Positions 34,537 through 42,849 of a stretch of DNA of 64,000 nt are shown here, in pieces. Origin of the DNA: CADEED01 sp043747875 (lineage in GTDB: Bacteria; Pseudomonadota; Gammaproteobacteria; Steroidobacterales; Steroidobacteraceae); NCBI GenBank assembly GCA_043747875.1, contig JAYTOI010000020.1:11464-75463 (forward strand), read 5' to 3'. The stretch's first letter is position 1. Each line of letters starts with the position of its first letter. The notes under the pieces were generated by a model. The model saw nothing but the letters and a program-made list of their open reading frames with translations, had not been told where the DNA came from and did not search any database. The position numbers and the translations under genes were made by a program.

Positions 34537-36700
34537 CCGTGAATCGGATCCGTACCGCCGCGCGTTGCTCCACGGCCTTGGCCTCGCGCACCACCGGCTT
34601 GTAGCGCCACTGGCTGATGGCGGTGCGCGCGGCGGCGTCGAACGTGCGGCGCGGGCTCGAATTGGTGATCACGATGTCGCCGGTCGAGCCATCGGTGCGT
34701 ACCGTGAACTCGAGCTCCACCCAGCCAGAAATCCGCCGATCGCGCGCGTATGCCGGAAACTTCGGCGCCACGTATTCCACCCGCTGCAGCGAGTTCGCGC
34801 CCACGACCGAGTCCTGCTGCGCGATCCGCTCGCGTGTCGCCGCGAGCTCGGTCTCGGCCGCAGACAAATCCGGGCTGGTGAAACCGATCTGGCGCGCCTC
34901 GCTGTTCCACACGTCCGCCGCATTGACGTCGTTGCGTGCGAGTGCGCCGCGCATTTCGCGCAGATATGCATTGCCGAGATTCTGCCGCGCGGTCGCGACC
35001 ACGGGGTTCGATCCATCGGCGCTGATGAGTGCCAGCAGGTGCTGCTTCGCGCTGTCCGACGGCTCGAGCAGGCGGTTCGCGCCGAGTGCCGTAGTGAACG
35101 CCTGAGTGAGGGCGGCGACCTTGCTGGCGCGCTCGCCGATGAGCTTGTCCTGCAGCGAGCGGCGGATGTTCGCGAGCTCCGGACGCGCCGCCCCCGCGCC
35201 GTCGGCATTGGCGAGCCAGCGTTCCGTCTCGGCGGCATTGACGGCGTCGACGGCGGCGGCCGCACGCGTCAGCATTTCCTTCTGCAGCGCGCGCGACACC
35301 TCGGGCAGCGTCGGATCTTCCGGAATGGTCTGGCGCGCCGCTTCCAGGTAGAAGCGCGCGCTGTCCTCGGGCGGCTCGATGAGCGCGCCGCTCTTGAGGC
35401 GCGCGTTCGCCAGCCGTAGATAGGCGGCGCCCTTCTCGGCGTTGTCCTTGACGTCGACGTCCTGCTTGCGCATCAGCGCCGCACGCTCGTGCTCCATGTC
35501 GATCTGCATCATGAGAAACGCACCGCGCGCGGTGGCGGGGGTCAGTTTCTCCGCAACGCCGACCATGCTCTTCGCGTCTTCGGGATTGCCCGCGGTCAGC
35601 GCGCGCTCCGCCGCGCTCAGCAGGCGGTCGGCGACGCGTACCAGTCCGGCCTTCGCGAGCGTGTTGGTCGGATCCATCGCGAGCACGCCGTTGAACAGCT
35701 CGACCGCGTTGCGGTCGGCAGGCGAGGCGAGTTCCCCGCGTTGTAAGGCCGCCTCGGCCTGCTCCAGTTGATTGCGCAGCCGCTGATCGAACGTCAGCGC
35801 CGGTGCGGAAGGCGTCTGCTGCGTGGATTCGTCGGGCACGCGCACCGTGGCAGGAGTGCGCGCGGTCACGGCCGGCGCCGACGCGGTGGGCGGCGTCGCG
35901 GGCTGACGCAGACGCTCGGCGACGGATTGCTCTGCGGCTGGAGTCGTTGGCGCTGCCACCGGCGCCGGCGCCGGCGTTTGCACCGGCGTGACAGCGGGCT
36001 CTGGCGTCGGCACCGTCTGCGCCGCCCGCTCCGCTGCCTGGGGCGGCTCCGCGGTCTCGTCCTGGCGCGGCGACGCTTGCTGCGCCACGTGCGCGTCGCG
36101 CGGCGCATCGCCGCCGCCGGAGCTCATCGCATACCACAGTCCACCGCCGAGGACGACCACGGCCGCGGCGGCCGCGGCTCTAACTAACAACTTGCCACGC
36201 CCTTCGCCCGTCGTCTCGTTGCTCGCGAATTCGGCGCGCGAGAAGTCCGGGCGCACCTGCTCGAGCGTGCGCTCGACGTTCTCCACTTCGTGCCGGCGCA
36301 GCGCGGCTTCGACGAACAATCGCACCCGCGGTGCCGATACCGGGCGATGCAGGAATCGATAGACGACACCCGAAGTGATCTGACTGGCGACCTTCGACTG
36401 TTCCTCGGCCGTGCCGGCGACGACCAGCACGAGATCGGGCCACGTGCCGCGCAGACGCTCGGACATCGCGGCCAGATCGCCTTCGATGAACATGCTGTCG
36501 AGTAGACAGGCCGAGACGCGACGGCTGTTGAGATGCGGAGTCAGCTCCGCTTCCGAAGTTACCAGGATGAGATCGTGCGCAGGATCGATCGTGCTGCGCA
36601 GAAGACCGATGAGCGCTCTATCCTGCGTGAGCGCAGCAATCGCCACCGGCGCCTGAACGGGCGCGAGCGTGGGTGGATTGAAGTCCGACTGCGGCAGCAT
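34529..36700 (-). CDS. Receiver-like/transmembrane/TonB C-terminal chimera
   Basis: A 723-residue protein joining parts that are usually separate. Residues about 18-137 resemble a receiver domain: Asp68 in ACLLDSMFIEG is at the phosphoacceptor place, but the usual Lys is Arg119 in FLHRPVS. A membrane helix (about 171-190) is followed by a Pro/Gln/Ala-rich periplasmic linker (200-320), a long helical TPR-like stretch (about 325-600) and a TonB C-terminal domain (about 635-723: APKFPAYARDRRISGWVELEF, DAAARTAISQWRYKP). So a cytosolic signal input may control a TonB-type periplasmic output. It is the first gene of the three-gene minus-strand cluster. The 221-base gap upstream is AT-rich and should hold the divergent promoters. 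Confidence 0.88.
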   Translation of the reverse strand: MLPQSDFNPPTLAPVQAPVAIAALTQDRALIGLLRSTIDPAHDLILVTSEAELTPHLNSRRVSACLLDSMFIEGDLAAMSERLRGTWPDLVLVVAGTAEEQSKVASQITSGVVYRFLHRPVSAPRVRLFVEAALRRHEVENVERTLEQVRPDFSRAEFASNETTGEGRGKLLVRAAAAAAVVVLGGGLWYAMSSGGGDAPRDAHVAQQASPRQDETAEPPQAAERAAQTVPTPEPAVTPVQTPAPAPVAAPTTPAAEQSVAERLRQPATPPTASAPAVTARTPATVRVPDESTQQTPSAPALTFDQRLRNQLEQAEAALQRGELASPADRNAVELFNGVLAMDPTNTLAKAGLVRVADRLLSAAERALTAGNPEDAKSMVGVAEKLTPATARGAFLMMQIDMEHERAALMRKQDVDVKDNAEKGAAYLRLANARLKSGALIEPPEDSARFYLEAARQTIPEDPTLPEVSRALQKEMLTRAAAAVDAVNAAETERWLANADGAGAARPELANIRRSLQDKLIGERASKVAALTQAFTTALGANRLLEPSDSAKQHLLALISADGSNPVVATARQNLGNAYLREMRGALARNDVNAADVWNSEARQIGFTSPDLSAAETELAATRERIAQQDSVVGANSLQRVEYVAPKFPAYARDRRISGWVELEFTVRTDGSTGDIVITNSSPRRTFDAAARTAISQWRYKPVVREAKAVEQRAAVRIRFTDE

Positions 36701-36861
36701 GGGGTTCGCAGGTCCCTGAAAGACAGTGAAAAGAAGGGGTTCCGGGGCACTTTAACAAGATATGTAAGTTTATCGGTGCGACGTGCCGCACGACCTCGCG
36801 CACCGGTAATCCGTGAACTGCGTCCCGTGGCCATTGTCCCGTAACGAGACAGTTTTCACAG

Positions 36862-36890
36862 TTGGGGTCGTGGTTTGCCGCCGTTATGAT
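36862..36890 (+). promoter_or_regulatory. Promoter candidate for the secreted protein gene at 36922
   Basis: TTGGGG (36862-36867) and TATGAT (36885-36890) are separated by exactly 17 bases. The -10 matches the consensus at five of six positions. Transcription would start about 25 bases before the ATG at 36922, leaving room for the visible GGAG ribosome binding site. Confidence 0.5.
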
Positions 36891-36921
36891 CGCGACCGCC
36901 CTGCAGCAATTGGAGTGATAA

Positions 36922-37848
36922 ATGCCTTTCAGAGCTGTGTTTTTAGCGCTCCTGCTGGCTGCCGCGGCCGGTCCGGTCCTGGCGGCCGGTCCAAACAATG
37001 CCCAGGAGAAGGGCGCCCGGGACTTCCTGGTCGCCGCGGCCAGCGGCAGCGCCCAGGCCATCGCCCAGGAGCTGCATCCAGAAGAGCTGGAAAAGCTGCG
37101 CGGGCGTCTGATCGAGCTGCTGCGCGCCGAGAACTCGCGCCGCGACAACACCTACCGTTCACGGCTGTTCGGGCCCGGCCGCTCGCTGGCCGAGCTCGAG
37201 AGCATGACCGCAGTACGTTTCTATGGCGCCCTGGCGGACCGCCTGCGGCTGCGCGCCCGACCGTATGAGAAGTTCGAATGGCTGGCGGTCGTCCCGGATG
37301 GCAAGGTGGTCTATCTACTTGGAAAGGGCGTGCCGGCCAAGGATCGCGGCGCGGTCAAGGTCACCGTCACCGTGGGGCTGCTGCAATACGGCGCGCAGTG
37401 GCGCGCCATCATTCCGACCGAGATCGAGGCCCAGATCGACGATTTGCTCGAAAACCGCGCCACCCCGGCTCCCGTGGTGGCCGGCAGCGGCAGCCCGGGC
37501 GGCGCGGCCGCCGCGCAGGCGCCGCTGGCGTCCGGCATCAGCGAGCTGCTGGCGCGTGCCGAAGCGTCGCTGGCCGGGGGAAATTGCGAGGAATACTACG
37601 ACGAGGTCATGAGCCCGAACTTCAACCGCGCCACCGCGCGCAGCGCGCGCAAGACGCTGCTGAACGCCTGCACGAACAACGAGAGCACCCGCGAGACCAT
37701 GATCACCACGCTGCGCATCGTGCAGGAGCTGCGGCCGCGCTACGATCTCGGCGGCGCGCGTGCCGTCTACGACGTCAGCGGCCAGGGCCTGCCGTACGAG
37801 CGCTTCGTACTCGAGAAGGTCAAGGACCGCTGGTACATAGCCGAATAG
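36922..37848 (+). CDS. Exported hypothetical protein
   Basis: A 308-residue protein with a signal peptide (to about residue 22, PVLAA). The body has two regions: residues about 25-180, with helices and GRSLAELESMTAVRFYGAL and KVTVTVGLLQYGAQWRAIIP, and residues about 205-308, reading LASGISELLARAEASL, NCEEYYDEVMSPNF and ending VLEKVKDRWYIAE. The second region resembles a short SnoaL/NTF2-like or DUF-type repeat ending in a W-Y-I motif, but I cannot assign it. GGAG lies 7 bases before the ATG, after a good promoter. A GNAT gene follows 13 bases later. Confidence 0.75.
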   Translation: MPFRAVFLALLLAAAAGPVLAAGPNNAQEKGARDFLVAAASGSAQAIAQELHPEELEKLRGRLIELLRAENSRRDNTYRSRLFGPGRSLAELESMTAVRFYGALADRLRLRARPYEKFEWLAVVPDGKVVYLLGKGVPAKDRGAVKVTVTVGLLQYGAQWRAIIPTEIEAQIDDLLENRATPAPVVAGSGSPGGAAAAQAPLASGISELLARAEASLAGGNCEEYYDEVMSPNFNRATARSARKTLLNACTNNESTRETMITTLRIVQELRPRYDLGGARAVYDVSGQGLPYERFVLEKVKDRWYIAE

Positions 37849-37861
37849 GTAGGTCCGAACC

Positions 37862-38341
37862 ATGCTGAACATACGACCGGCAACGCGTGCCGACGCGGCG
37901 ACCGTGGCAAGCCTGGTGCGCGAGCTGGCGGACTACGAAAAGCTTTCGCATGAGGCGCAGGCGGGCCCGGAAGATTTCCTGCGCGAGCTGGAATCCCCAA
38001 ACCCGGTCATCCGCGTGCTGATCGCCGACTGGAATGGCGAGCCGGCGGGTTTCGCGCTCTATTTCTTCAACTTCTCGACCTTCGTCGGGCGTCCGGGACT
38101 GTATCTCGAAGATCTGTTCGTGCGCCCCGCGCTGCGCAGTCTGGGGCTCGGCCGCGCGCTGCTGCGCGAGCTCGCGCGCGTCGCCGAGGCGCGCGGCTGC
38201 GGCCGCATGGAATGGGCCGTACTCGACTGGAACGAGCCGGCGTTGAAGTTCTACCAGACGCTGGGCGCGCGCCAGATGAAGGAGTGGATCATCCACCGGC
38301 TGACGCCGGTCGAGATCGCGAAGCTCGCCGCCGAGCGCTGA
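37862..38341 (+). CDS. GNAT family N-acetyltransferase, SSAT/diamine acetyltransferase-like
   Basis: A 159-residue acetyltransferase using acetyl-CoA. The acetyl-CoA pyrophosphate loop is RSLGLGRALLREL; FYQTLGARQMKEW and MEWAVLDWNEPALKFY are the C-terminal GNAT motifs. The start LNIRPATRADAATVASLVREL, YLEDLFVRPALRS and the length resemble spermidine/diamine acetyltransferases; the substrate is not proven. It is 13 bases after the secreted protein gene, probably in the same operon. Confidence 0.92.
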   Translation: MLNIRPATRADAATVASLVRELADYEKLSHEAQAGPEDFLRELESPNPVIRVLIADWNGEPAGFALYFFNFSTFVGRPGLYLEDLFVRPALRSLGLGRALLRELARVAEARGCGRMEWAVLDWNEPALKFYQTLGARQMKEWIIHRLTPVEIAKLAAER

Positions 38342-38357
38342 GGCTCGCAGAGCTTCC

Positions 38358-39113
38358 CTAGTTCCCGTCGATTGTGAATCGAGTGCCGCGGAACGACAGC
38401 CGTGCGCCGGTTGGCGTGATGAACTCGACGCGCACGCCTTCGGGCAACGAGTCGCCCTCGCGCAGCTTCCGCATGTTGATGAACACGAAGCGCTCCGCGG
38501 GATTCGCGGCGTACACGTGCATGTCGAGCCGCAGCTCGGGAAGCTGCGTGCCGCGCGCGATCAATTCGTCGCGCGATGGCGCGCCGCTCGCGCTGCGCGC
38601 CTCCGTTGTCGCCCGCGCCTGCGCGGGCGTCACGGCCTCCGCGTAATCGCTGGCGTTGTAGTCAGGCGGCACGGATTGCTCGTGGCCGGAGAGCACCGGC
38701 TCCTCGACGAGCGGCGGTGCGCTGCTAGGCGCGATGGCACCGGCCTGAACGTCGTGCATGCCGGTCGCCCCCGTCCCCACGACAATAGTCGGCGCTGAGC
38801 CCACGGGAATGTTCACGGTCGTCGGAATCGTCACGGTCGCCGGCACCGTGACCATGCCGGGTGGTGCGCCGGCTGTCGCGGCGGCCAAGCTATTGCCTGC
38901 GCCCGCGCTCGCCGCGGGGGGCGGCGCATCGGCCGCGCGCAGCAACAACCACGCAAGCGCCGCGACATTCACCACGAACAACACCGCCAGGCCGATGGCC
39001 CACAGCGGAAATTTGCGCCGCCGCTGCGCGACCTTCACTTCGAACAGCGCGGGCGAAGTCTGCCGCTGGCGGTCCATTTCGGATTTCTTGAGTGCATCGA
39101 GAATGAAAGACAT
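38358..39113 (-). CDS. gspB: General secretion pathway protein GspB
   Basis: A 251-residue inner-membrane protein. The N-terminus MSFILDALKKSEMDRQR is the family signature; a membrane helix (about residues 35-58) is followed by a Pro/Ala/Thr-rich periplasmic linker and the GspB C-terminal domain (LPELRLDMHVYAANPAERFV, LREGDSLPEGV, GTRFTIDGN). GspB with GspA helps the type II secretion secretin reach and assemble in the outer membrane through the peptidoglycan layer. The start codon is one base after the gspA stop, so the pair is translationally coupled. No other gsp core gene is nearby. Confidence 0.95.
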   Translation of the reverse strand: MSFILDALKKSEMDRQRQTSPALFEVKVAQRRRKFPLWAIGLAVLFVVNVAALAWLLLRAADAPPPAASAGAGNSLAAATAGAPPGMVTVPATVTIPTTVNIPVGSAPTIVVGTGATGMHDVQAGAIAPSSAPPLVEEPVLSGHEQSVPPDYNASDYAEAVTPAQARATTEARSASGAPSRDELIARGTQLPELRLDMHVYAANPAERFVFINMRKLREGDSLPEGVRVEFITPTGARLSFRGTRFTIDGN

Positions 39114-39114
39114 C

Positions 39115-40725
39115 TCAGCTCCCGAGATCGGCGAGCAGACTGGGACTGCCGGCCTCTTTGAGTGCGCCGTCGAGCACAACCTGTGTCTGAACGCCCGCGA
39201 TGCCGTCGACGGACAGACGGTTCCTACGCTGGAAATCCTCGACCAGCGTGACCAGGTCCGCGTCGAAGCGGTCGCTGGCCTGCTCCTGCGGCAGCCCGTT
39301 CACGCGATGCAGGCTCTCCCGCAGCCACTTCACGCGCGCGTCGCGCGCGCCGAACGCGAGCACCTGCGAGCTGCCCGAAGCCGGACGCCACAGCAGGACG
39401 TACTCGCCGAACCAGCTGCGCAACAGATCGCCGACCCGCACCGCGCGCTGCGCGCCGCCGAGGTCCACGAGCGCGCGCTCGTCGTCGAGCCCCGTGAGCA
39501 CCACCTGGTGCGGGCGGCCCGCCGCATCGATCACGTTGAGCACCGCGGGCCGGTTGAACAGCCGCAGCTGCGCGAGCGAGCCGCGCTGCGTGAGGCACTC
39601 GAGCCCTGCCCGCAGCGCCTGGGTGCACGGGTCGGTCTGACCCGCGACGTAGCCGGTTTTCCAGAGCGCGAATAGCTTGTTGTACGCGTTGTCGGGGTCG
39701 GTCTCGGCGTCGTACTTGACTAACAGCTCCTCGAGCGCCGGCGGGGGCGGCGCGGGCTTCGCAGTGACCGCCGGCACCGCGGGCTGGATGGCGGCCGCCG
39801 GCGGCGCGGCGACCGGACGCTCTAGAAAGCGGGGTACGAACAGCACGGCGCTGGCCACGGCCACCGCGGCGATGGCCGAGCCCGCCGCCCATGGCACCCA
39901 GCGAGGCGGAATCGTACGCCCGAACACCTCGCCCGCGGCACGGCGCACGACGCTGGCGTTCACGACGTGTCGGTCTTCGGTAAAGGCACCGAGCAGCGCG
40001 CGGTCGCAGATGATGTTGATGAGGCGTGGCACGCCGCTGGACAGGCGTCGCACTTCGCGCAGCGCGCCGCTCGTGAACACGTCGTGCGCGGCGCCCGCGA
40101 CGCGCAGGCGGTGGCGCACGTACGAAGCGGTCTCGTTGCGCGACAGCGGATCGAGGTGATAACGCCCGGTGATGCGCTGGGCGAGCTGCCGCAGCTCGGT
40201 GCGCGCCAGCAGCTCGCGCAACTCCGGCTGACCGATCAGGATGATCTGCAGCAGCTTCTGCGTTTCGGTTTCGAGATTGGTGAGCAACCGCACCTGCTCG
40301 AGCACTTCCGGCGCGAGGTTCTGCGCCTCGTCGACGACCAGCACGATGCGCTTGCCGTCGGCATGCGCATTGAGCAGGTGCAGGCTCAGGTGGTCGACCA
40401 GATCTTTGAGGCTGGTTTCCGACTCCGGCGGAATCGAGATGCCGATCTCCTCGCAGATCGCGAGCAGGAACTCCGACGGCTTCATGCGCGGATTGAGGAT
40501 CAGCGCGATCTCGGCGTGCTTCGGTGCCTGAGCGAGCAACGATCGAACTACCGTCGTCTTGCCCGTGCCGACCTCTCCGGTGAGCTGGATGAAGCCGCCG
40601 GCCTCGTTGATGCCATACACCAGGTGTGCGAGCGCCTCCGCGTGCCGTTCCGAGAGGAACAGGTAGCGCGGATCGGGAGTGATGGAAAACGGCTTTTCGT
40701 TGAGGCCGAAGAAAGAGGCGTACAT
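39115..40725 (-). CDS. gspA: General secretion pathway ATPase GspA (ExeA-like)
   Basis: A 536-residue AAA+ membrane protein. The start MYASFFGLNEKPFSITPDPRY is typical of ExeA. The Walker A is LTGEVGTGKTT; Walker B is IVLVVDEAQNL; the sensor region is SSGVPRLINIICDRAL. A membrane helix (about residues 272-290) leads to a periplasmic region with a C39-like/linker part and a C-terminal peptidoglycan-binding domain (VEDFQRRNRLSVDGIAGVQT). It binds peptidoglycan and, with GspB, promotes secretin assembly. It ends one base before gspB. The start at 40725 is set by the conserved MYASFFGL. Confidence 0.95.
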   Translation of the reverse strand: MYASFFGLNEKPFSITPDPRYLFLSERHAEALAHLVYGINEAGGFIQLTGEVGTGKTTVVRSLLAQAPKHAEIALILNPRMKPSEFLLAICEEIGISIPPESETSLKDLVDHLSLHLLNAHADGKRIVLVVDEAQNLAPEVLEQVRLLTNLETETQKLLQIILIGQPELRELLARTELRQLAQRITGRYHLDPLSRNETASYVRHRLRVAGAAHDVFTSGALREVRRLSSGVPRLINIICDRALLGAFTEDRHVVNASVVRRAAGEVFGRTIPPRWVPWAAGSAIAAVAVASAVLFVPRFLERPVAAPPAAAIQPAVPAVTAKPAPPPPALEELLVKYDAETDPDNAYNKLFALWKTGYVAGQTDPCTQALRAGLECLTQRGSLAQLRLFNRPAVLNVIDAAGRPHQVVLTGLDDERALVDLGGAQRAVRVGDLLRSWFGEYVLLWRPASGSSQVLAFGARDARVKWLRESLHRVNGLPQEQASDRFDADLVTLVEDFQRRNRLSVDGIAGVQTQVVLDGALKEAGSPSLLADLGS

Positions 40726-40835
40726 GTCTATGCGGTCTGAAAATTTGGGCCGCAAGGTTCTAACGGCCGGGGAGTATTACACGGGTTCTGAAGGCCCGCC
40801 GTCCATGAAATCCACGCTGCGGGCCTCTGCTCAGC

Positions 40836-42134
40836 CTACCGGCGCGGGGGCGGTGTCGGCGCCGGGCTACGCGTGCGGATCCTGCGCCGTCCGGGCGCCT
40901 CCTCGGAAGAGTTTTCCCCGCTTTCCTCCGTGTCGTGGGCCTCGGGCAGGGCGCTGCCGCGCCGGACCGCGAGGTTGCCGAACCGCTCCCGGATCAGATC
41001 GACGGTGGCATCCAGCGCGTTCGCACCGGAATGGCCGGCCGATGCCGCCGCGGCCGGCGTCACGCGGGGAGATGCGAACAGGTCCATCTGATCGGCCGCG
41101 TGCAGGTGGTTCACGCCCACTCCTAACAACCGTACCGGCGCGCGCGGCTGCTCCTCGAGCCACACCGTCAACAGCTCGGTGGCGACCTTGGCGATGGTGC
41201 GCGAGTCGGTGGTGGAGGGCTCGAAGCGCTTCTGGCGCGTGAACGTGGTGAAGTCGGCGCGCCGGATCTTCACCTGTACACAGCCGCTGGCGAGATTCTG
41301 CGCGCGCATGCGCTGGCTGGCGCGATCGGCGAGGCGCATGACCTCCGCCTTCATGCGCGAATGATCCGTGAGATCGCTGAAGAACGTCTCCTCGGCGGAG
41401 ATCGATTTCTCGTCCCACTCCGACATGACCGGGCGCTCGTCGATGCCGGACGCGCGCTCGCGCATGCGCTGCGAGTCGCGACCGAAGATGGGCCACAGCA
41501 CCGAGTCGGGCGCGGTGCGCAGCAGCTCGAACGTGGTCAGGCCCGCGGCCGTGACGCGCTCGCCGAGCTTGCGTCCCAGGCCGGGCAGGCGCCGCACGGG
41601 CAGCGGATCGAGCACGGCGCGCATGTTGTCGGCGTTCACGACCGTCAGTCCGTCGGGCTTCTCGAGATCCGAGGCGATTTTTGCGACCAGCTTGTTAGGC
41701 GCCACGCCCACCGACGCGCCGAGGCCGGTCACCGTGCGGATCTTCTGTTTGATGCCGCGCGCGATCGAGATCGCGTCGCCCTTGAGCGCGAGGCTGGCGG
41801 TGACGTCGAGGAACGCCTCGTCGAGCGACAGGCCCTCGACCACCGGCGTGTATTCGTGGAAGACCGCAAAGACCTGGTGCGAAACTTCGCGATACACCGA
41901 CATGCGCGGCTTGACGCAGATGGCGTGCGGACAGCGGCGCAGCGCCTCGCGGATCGGCATCGCAGAGCGCACGCCGAAGACGCGCACTTCGTAACTGGCT
42001 GCGGCCACCACGCCGCGATTGCTGGTGCCGCCGACGATGACGGGCCGGCCTAGCAGCCGCGGGTCGTCGCGCTGCTCGACGGAGGCGTAGAACGCATCCA
42101 TATCGACGTGCAGGATGGCGCGCAGGGCGGTCAT
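40836..42134 (-). CDS. dinB: DNA polymerase IV
   Basis: A 432-residue Y-family translesion polymerase. The catalytic acidic residues are in LHVDMDAFYASVEQRDD and EGLSLDEAFLDVT; KPRMSVYREVS and GVAPNKLVAKIASDLEKPDG are the finger and palm motifs. The helix-hairpin-helix (LPVRRLPGLGRKLGERV) and the little-finger domain follow. The C-terminus is extended by about 50 residues of Arg/Pro/Ser-rich sequence with no beta-clamp motif I can recognise there. A clear promoter, such as a LexA box, was not seen. The start is the ATG at 42134. Confidence 0.96.
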   Translation of the reverse strand: MTALRAILHVDMDAFYASVEQRDDPRLLGRPVIVGGTSNRGVVAAASYEVRVFGVRSAMPIREALRRCPHAICVKPRMSVYREVSHQVFAVFHEYTPVVEGLSLDEAFLDVTASLALKGDAISIARGIKQKIRTVTGLGASVGVAPNKLVAKIASDLEKPDGLTVVNADNMRAVLDPLPVRRLPGLGRKLGERVTAAGLTTFELLRTAPDSVLWPIFGRDSQRMRERASGIDERPVMSEWDEKSISAEETFFSDLTDHSRMKAEVMRLADRASQRMRAQNLASGCVQVKIRRADFTTFTRQKRFEPSTTDSRTIAKVATELLTVWLEEQPRAPVRLLGVGVNHLHAADQMDLFASPRVTPAAAASAGHSGANALDATVDLIRERFGNLAVRRGSALPEAHDTEESGENSSEEAPGRRRIRTRSPAPTPPPRR

Positions 42135-42280
42135 GGACCGCTCTTTTACAACTTCCCGGTCTGCCAGTGCAGCACATTTAGGACGAACTGGAAGTTCGCC
42201 TCGGCGCCTGGCTTGTTCATGCCCTTGGGCCTGCCGCCGGCAACTCGAATGCGCGACGGGGTATGCACCGCGGCTCGACG

Positions 42281-42703
42281 CTACTGGACCGTGATGGTGA
42301 TCTTCTTCGAAATCACCGCGGGATCGTGCGGCACGTGCAGCGAATCGCCGAGCACCAGCATCAACGTGTGCTTGCCGGGCGGCAGCGTGACGGTGGTTTC
42401 CGTCTGTCCCTTGCCGAAGTGCACGGTTTTTTCATTCGCCGGCAGCGGCTGCGCGAGATCGGTGGGCTGATCGCTGTCGATGAGCAGATGGTGATGGCCG
42501 GTGTTCTCGAGCTTGATGCCGGCAGGCGCGATGCCCATGCCCTTGAGCCCGAAGACCACGGTGACCGGTCCTTTGACCTTGGCGCCATCCCGAGGCGAGA
42601 CGATGTACGCCTCGACGCCGGGGGGGGAAGGCTCGCGCGCGAGCGCGGCATGATCCGCGCCCAGTGCGCACAGCGCGACGATTGCGAATGTTCTGGTCTT
42701 CAT
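42281..42703 (-). CDS. Exported DUF4399 protein
   Basis: A 140-residue periplasmic protein with a signal peptide (to about residue 21, HAALA). The DUF4399 core is clear: VEAYIVSPRDGAKVKGPVTV, FGLKGMGIAPAG, NTGHHHLLID, and PPGKHTLMLVLGDSLHVPHDP. The His cluster GHHHLLID suggests metal or ligand binding, but the function is unknown. The ATG at 42703 has AAGGAGA at the right distance; the longer frame lacks a signal. A tandem repeat lies upstream. It is monocistronic. Confidence 0.9.
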   Translation of the reverse strand: MKTRTFAIVALCALGADHAALAREPSPPGVEAYIVSPRDGAKVKGPVTVVFGLKGMGIAPAGIKLENTGHHHLLIDSDQPTDLAQPLPANEKTVHFGKGQTETTVTLPPGKHTLMLVLGDSLHVPHDPAVISKKITITVQ

Positions 42704-42748
42704 CGACGTCTCCTTGTCGTGAGGGTGGCTACGATATGCGCGCTCGCG

Positions 42749-42826
42749 GCTGCCGTCCAATGTGCGCGCCTCCGGCTGCCGTCCAATGTGCGCGCCTCCG
42801 GCTGTTGTGCAATGTGCGCGCCTCCG
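42749..42826. repeat. Three tandem 26-bp repeats upstream of the DUF4399 gene
   Basis: The unit GCTGCCGTCCAATGTGCGCG plus CCTCCG occurs three times back to back; copies 1 and 2 are identical and copy 3 differs at three positions (GCTGTTGTGC for GCTGCCGTCC). It lies in the 146-base gap between the start of the DUF4399 gene and the end of the DUF3667 gene. It may be a slippage array or a repeated binding site in the promoter region. Confidence 0.85.
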
Positions 42827-42849
42827 GCGCGACGCAAATTACGCGCACG

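Noticed and set aside
42749..42826. CRISPR array
   Set aside because: Only three units, directly adjacent without spacers, and no cas gene nearby.
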